34,035 bases of DNA from Chitinophagaceae bacterium. Its GTDB lineage: Bacteria > Bacteroidota > Bacteroidia > Chitinophagales > Chitinophagaceae. The notes under the pieces are model-generated. The model was given only the letters and a program-made list of their open reading frames with translations, was not told the DNA's origin and did no database searches. Every line of letters starts with the position of its first letter. The first letter of the stretch is position 1. The stretch lies in the NCBI GenBank assembly GCA_947476485.1, contig CANJQU010000039.1:1-34035 (forward strand), read 5' to 3'. The position numbers and the translations under genes were made by a program. Below, piece by piece: positions 31,273 to 34,035 of the stretch.

Positions 31273-33390
31273 ATGAGTCGTCAGTACACCATAGCCCTGG
31301 TGGGAAACCCCAACAGCGGTAAAAGCTCCCTTTTTAATGCCCTCACTGGTCTTAACCAGAAGGTGGGGAATTTCCCCGGTGTTACTGTGGACAAAAAGAC
31401 CGGTGTATCTAAGATATCAGAAGCCTTTACTGCCAGCATCATCGATCTTCCCGGCACATACAGCCTTTATCCGAAGAGCGCTGATGAGCAGGTGACGTAT
31501 GAGGTGTTGCTGAACCAGGAGAATATTGACCGGCCAGACCTCATAATTGTGATCGCGGATGCTTCCAACCTGAAGCGGAATTTACTTTTTTGTTCCCAGA
31601 TCATTGACCTGAAAATACCTGTGGTGATCGCGCTGACAATGATGGATATAGCGCGGCAAAAAGGAATTACTATAGATACGGCTGCACTCTCTGCAATGAT
31701 GTCTGTGCCGGTAGTAACAGTAAATCCCCGCCGTAACCGTGGTATTGGCCTGCTAAAAAAAGCAATAATTGATCAGCAGCAAAGCAAACGGACTTCCTTG
31801 CCGGACTTTATTGATCTGCCTGCAATAACCGGCGAGTGGCTGCAGGAAGTCAAGTTGATCTCCTCGCTCAACAGCAACTATGGGGCGCTGCATGTTGCGT
31901 GCAACTATAATGAGCTGAGATATATAAGCGCCGCACAGCGCATAAGAATTGCCGCACTGCTTGGTGAAGCCGGCTTCCATAAGTCGAAGATACAGGCTGA
32001 AGAGATCATGCACCGGTACCGGAAGATAGACACCATCATGCAGCGATGTGTTGCTACCGATAGCCCCATGAAGAGAATGGTGGTAAGCGACCGGCTGGAT
32101 AAAGTGTTGCTTCACCCGGTCTATGGCAATCTCATCTTGCTGGGCGTTTTGTTTCTTTTATTTCAAAGTATATTCTGGCTCGCGCGCTATCCTATGGACT
32201 GGGTGGAGCAGGGATTTGTATATGCCGGAAACGGGCTGAATGCTATCCTTCCTGCAGGGATATTTAAGGATCTGCTTGTAAACGGTCTCCTGGCGGGCAT
32301 CAGTGGTATAGCCATATTTGTGCCGCAGATCATGATACTGTTTGGTTTGATAACTATACTGGAAGACAGCGGCTATATGGCGCGTATCAGCTTTCTTACT
32401 GATCGTATCATGCGCAGCGCAGGTCTTAACGGGCGTTCGGTAATGCCGCTTATCAGCGGCATGGCTTGCGCAGTGCCGGCTATCATGGCCGCCCGAACGA
32501 TTCAAAACAGGAAGGAGCGGCTGATCACTATCATGGTCACTCCGCTTATGAGTTGCTCGGCAAGGTTGCCGGTTTATACCATGCTTATTGCGCTGGTAGT
32601 GCCGGAGCATACTTTTCTGGGAGTGTTCAATTTACAGGGCCTTGTATTGATGGGATTATATCTCCTCGGTTTCTTCATGGCATTGCTTGTAGCCCGTGTG
32701 ATGAACTTCCTGATAACAAGCAAGGAGCGCACCTTCTTCCTCATGGAATTACCGGTATACCGTCAACCCCGCTGGAAGAATGTGGGGACGACCATGATAG
32801 AGAAAGGAAAGATTTTCATCAGGGACGTGGGTAAAGTTATCATTGTGCTTGCATTGGTACTTTGGGCGCTTGCTGCCTTTGGGCCACCTGCCGAAATGAA
32901 GGCCGTTGAGGAAAAATATACGGCGTTGGCCAGGCTGCACCCGGATCAGCAGAAGGAAATTGACCGCGAGCATGCGACTGCTAAACTGGAGCATTCCTTT
33001 GCTGGTATCATGGGCCACAGTATCGAACCCTTGATCCGCCCCCTGGGCTATGACTGGAAGATAGGCATAGCGCTTATTACTTCTTTTGCAGCCCGGGAAG
33101 TGTTTGTAGGTACTATGGCAACACTCTACAGCGTAGGGGATATGGAAGCCGGTAAAGAAACGCTGCACGAAAAAATGAAGGAGGCAAAACGTGACGATGG
33201 GTCGCCTGTTTATACACTTGCTGCCGGGTTGTCGTTGCTGATATTTTATGTGTTTGCCATGCAGTGCATGAGCACGCTCGCCATTGTAAAGCGCGAAACG
33301 CGCAGTTGGAAATACCCGGTCATACAGTTTGTATACATGTTCAGCATAGCTTACTTGAGTGCACTTTTTGTTTACCAGATATTTAAGTGA
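31273..33390 (+). CDS. feoB: Ferrous iron transporter FeoB
   Basis: 705 residues. The N-terminal GTPase domain has G1 GNPNSGKSS (residues 11-19) and G3 DLPG (58-61); the G4 position reads TMMD (122-125) where N-x-x-D is usual. A helical guanine-dissociation-inhibitor-like region follows to about 270. The C-terminal half holds the membrane channel with the two gate motifs (ISGMACAVPAIMAARTI and the cysteine-bearing LMSCSARLPVYTM), then ITSFAAREVFVGTMATLYSV. It imports Fe2+ across the inner membrane, energised or gated by GTP hydrolysis. No feoA gene or FeoA fusion is next to it in the window. Confidence 0.96.
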   Translation: MSRQYTIALVGNPNSGKSSLFNALTGLNQKVGNFPGVTVDKKTGVSKISEAFTASIIDLPGTYSLYPKSADEQVTYEVLLNQENIDRPDLIIVIADASNLKRNLLFCSQIIDLKIPVVIALTMMDIARQKGITIDTAALSAMMSVPVVTVNPRRNRGIGLLKKAIIDQQQSKRTSLPDFIDLPAITGEWLQEVKLISSLNSNYGALHVACNYNELRYISAAQRIRIAALLGEAGFHKSKIQAEEIMHRYRKIDTIMQRCVATDSPMKRMVVSDRLDKVLLHPVYGNLILLGVLFLLFQSIFWLARYPMDWVEQGFVYAGNGLNAILPAGIFKDLLVNGLLAGISGIAIFVPQIMILFGLITILEDSGYMARISFLTDRIMRSAGLNGRSVMPLISGMACAVPAIMAARTIQNRKERLITIMVTPLMSCSARLPVYTMLIALVVPEHTFLGVFNLQGLVLMGLYLLGFFMALLVARVMNFLITSKERTFFLMELPVYRQPRWKNVGTTMIEKGKIFIRDVGKVIIVLALVLWALAAFGPPAEMKAVEEKYTALARLHPDQQKEIDREHATAKLEHSFAGIMGHSIEPLIRPLGYDWKIGIALITSFAAREVFVGTMATLYSVGDMEAGKETLHEKMKEAKRDDGSPVYTLAAGLSLLIFYVFAMQCMSTLAIVKRETRSWKYPVIQFVYMFSIAYLSALFVYQIFK

Positions 33391-33402
33391 TGTTAGCTCC
33401 AA

Positions 33403-33615
33403 TCAGATGTTAGGTGAGGGAATTTTATTTAACTCTTTGCAAGTGACCTTGTAGTCTTTTATTGCCACTATAAATGCGTTGTTTACTTCGGCAACGGAGT
33501 TACCTTCAAAAGTAACCAGGTCACTTATTTCAAGTATTTTTCCATAAAATACCTGGTCTTCTTCACCGAAATATGTCGCTGCTTGATATCCGTTGTGTCT
33601 TACAATTCCTTTCAT
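33403..33615 (-). CDS. Short HicB-like protein, orphan
   Basis: 70 residues: HNGYQAATYFGEEDQVFYGKI, then ISDLVTFEGNSVAEVNNAF and DYKVTCKELNKIP. This is the core of the HicB antitoxin fold (partial RNase-H-like strands with the V-x-F-x-G-x-S-V-x-E segment). Typical HicB continues with a DNA-binding C-terminus of 30-50 residues after CKELGK-P; here the stop follows SPNI. No HicA-type toxin (small dsRNA-binding fold) is adjacent. It may be a truncated remnant or a stand-alone HicB-domain protein. It converges with feoB, 12 bases apart. Confidence 0.7.
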   Translation of the reverse strand: MKGIVRHNGYQAATYFGEEDQVFYGKILEISDLVTFEGNSVAEVNNAFIVAIKDYKVTCKELNKIPSPNI

Positions 33616-33651
33616 TTTGAGATCCTATTTTTCTAAACAGCTGTTCTGGTT

Positions 33652-33921
33652 TCATTTCAAAGAATCCCGGCATGCCTGCAGATCTTTATCTGAGATGAGC
33701 TGGTTTATTTGTTGCATTGCCTCATTTTCATCCGGGTACTTCTCCTTTATTTTCGGGATAATACAGTTGCAGTAAGCTTCGGCTCTTTCAGGTGAGCCGG
33801 CCCATGTTTTTGCCTCATCTATACATGCATGACGAAACGAAGCGTCATCGGTCTCATTCCAGGCGTTTCTGCAAGAGGAAGAACAAAGAGTAATCAATGC
33901 AATGACGATGATTTTTTTCAT
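33652..33921 (-). CDS. Small exported cysteine-containing protein, unknown
   Basis: 89 residues. A signal-like leader (MKKIIVIALITLCSSSC) ends near C17, a possible but non-canonical lipobox (SSSC). The mature part has C33 (HACIDEAKTW), C51 and C53 (AYCNCIIPKI) and a C-terminal cysteine (LQACRD). The CxC preceded by Y and followed by a K-x-K-Y-P helix recurs in small Bacteroidota exported proteins without a name. Function unknown. Same strand and closely spaced with its flanking genes. Confidence 0.65.
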   Translation of the reverse strand: MKKIIVIALITLCSSSCRNAWNETDDASFRHACIDEAKTWAGSPERAEAYCNCIIPKIKEKYPDENEAMQQINQLISDKDLQACRDSLK

Positions 33922-33944
33922 AAGATACAGCCCAAATATAATAA

Positions 33945-34035
33945 TTAATACCCGGGCACCTGGTGGGGATCAATACCGAGCGTCACTTTCTTTTCATCCC
34001 AGGTCTTATTGGCATTGTCGTGCAGTTTGATCGTG
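33945..34035 (-). CDS. C-terminal end of an unrecognised protein (cut by window edge)
   Basis: A minus-strand frame open from the window edge to a TAA at 33945-33947 gives 29 residues ending with VTLGIDPHQVPGY. Its stop lies 23 bases before the next ATG on that strand, as expected for adjacent genes in one run. The other two frames are closed or short. I cannot name the family from this fragment. Confidence 0.4.
   Translation of the reverse strand, partial: TIKLHDNANKTWDEKKVTLGIDPHQVPGY

Overview
The window reads as chromosomal DNA of a Bacteroidota bacterium, most likely of the Chitinophagales/Chitinophagaceae type. The evidence is two secreted proteins ending in type IX secretion (T9SS) sorting domains, a GldC gliding-motility protein, the Bacteroidota families DUF4290 and DUF4397, weak or absent Shine-Dalgarno sequences, and several TAnnTTTG boxes (the Bacteroidota -7 element) just upstream of start codons. 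The assignment is inferred from family content; no marker gene fixes a genus. I saw no rRNA, tRNA, CRISPR array, transposase or prophage gene.

Layout. 1-313: the start of a MazF/PemK-type toxin cut by the window edge, plus its small upstream partner. 390-1703: a secreted NHL-repeat protein. 1904-5300 (+): LutB-like iron-sulfur protein, a deacetylase-like protein and a Rossmann-fold protein. 5305-6775 (-): an L,D-transpeptidase and a secreted unknown. 6950-8635 (+): a C-terminal processing protease. 8696-12495 (-): a compact housekeeping run of tonB-like, ybeY, rluA-type, gldC, yqeY, cvpA and pabA/trpG genes. 12669-15744 (+): kynurenine 3-monooxygenase overlapping recJ. 15898-21103 (-): a GEVED/FN3/T9SS protein, two secreted unknowns, murA and a DUF4290 gene. 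21107-22084: a 1-kb gene-free island rich in inverted repeats. 22085-23464 (-): two tandem paralogous DUF4397 lipoproteins. 23606-25111 (+): a Crp/Fnr regulator, a DinB-like protein and a small disordered protein. 25246-30530 (+): the biotin cluster bioB-bioF-[nuclease]-bioD-bioA. 30540-31073 (-): an EGF-like lipoprotein. 31273-33390 (+): FeoB. 33403-34035 (-): an orphan HicB-like protein, a small exported protein and the 3' end of an unrecognised gene.

How the genes work together. bioF, bioA, bioD and bioB cover the four late steps of biotin synthesis from pimeloyl thioester; bioC and bioH-type genes are not here. Between bioF and bioD lies a DUF1016/YhcG-type PDDEXK nuclease gene with its own -7 box, whose last 25 bases overlap the bioD start. 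Its linker contains three 36-bp in-frame repeats, each with a 19-bp palindrome. This is the most unusual structure in the window. Cell-envelope functions recur: a MurA with Asp in place of the catalytic Cys, the L,D-transpeptidase, the CtpA-type protease and several T9SS or lipoprotein cargoes.

Intergenic palindromes are a second theme. There are two copies of a GACGC-ATGCAT-GCGTC element, three copies of a CCCCTAAAGGGG element (one directly abutting the murA start codon), a 19-bp perfect hairpin after recJ, and the repeat island at 21.1-22.1 kb. They look like dispersed repeat families, but one window cannot prove it.
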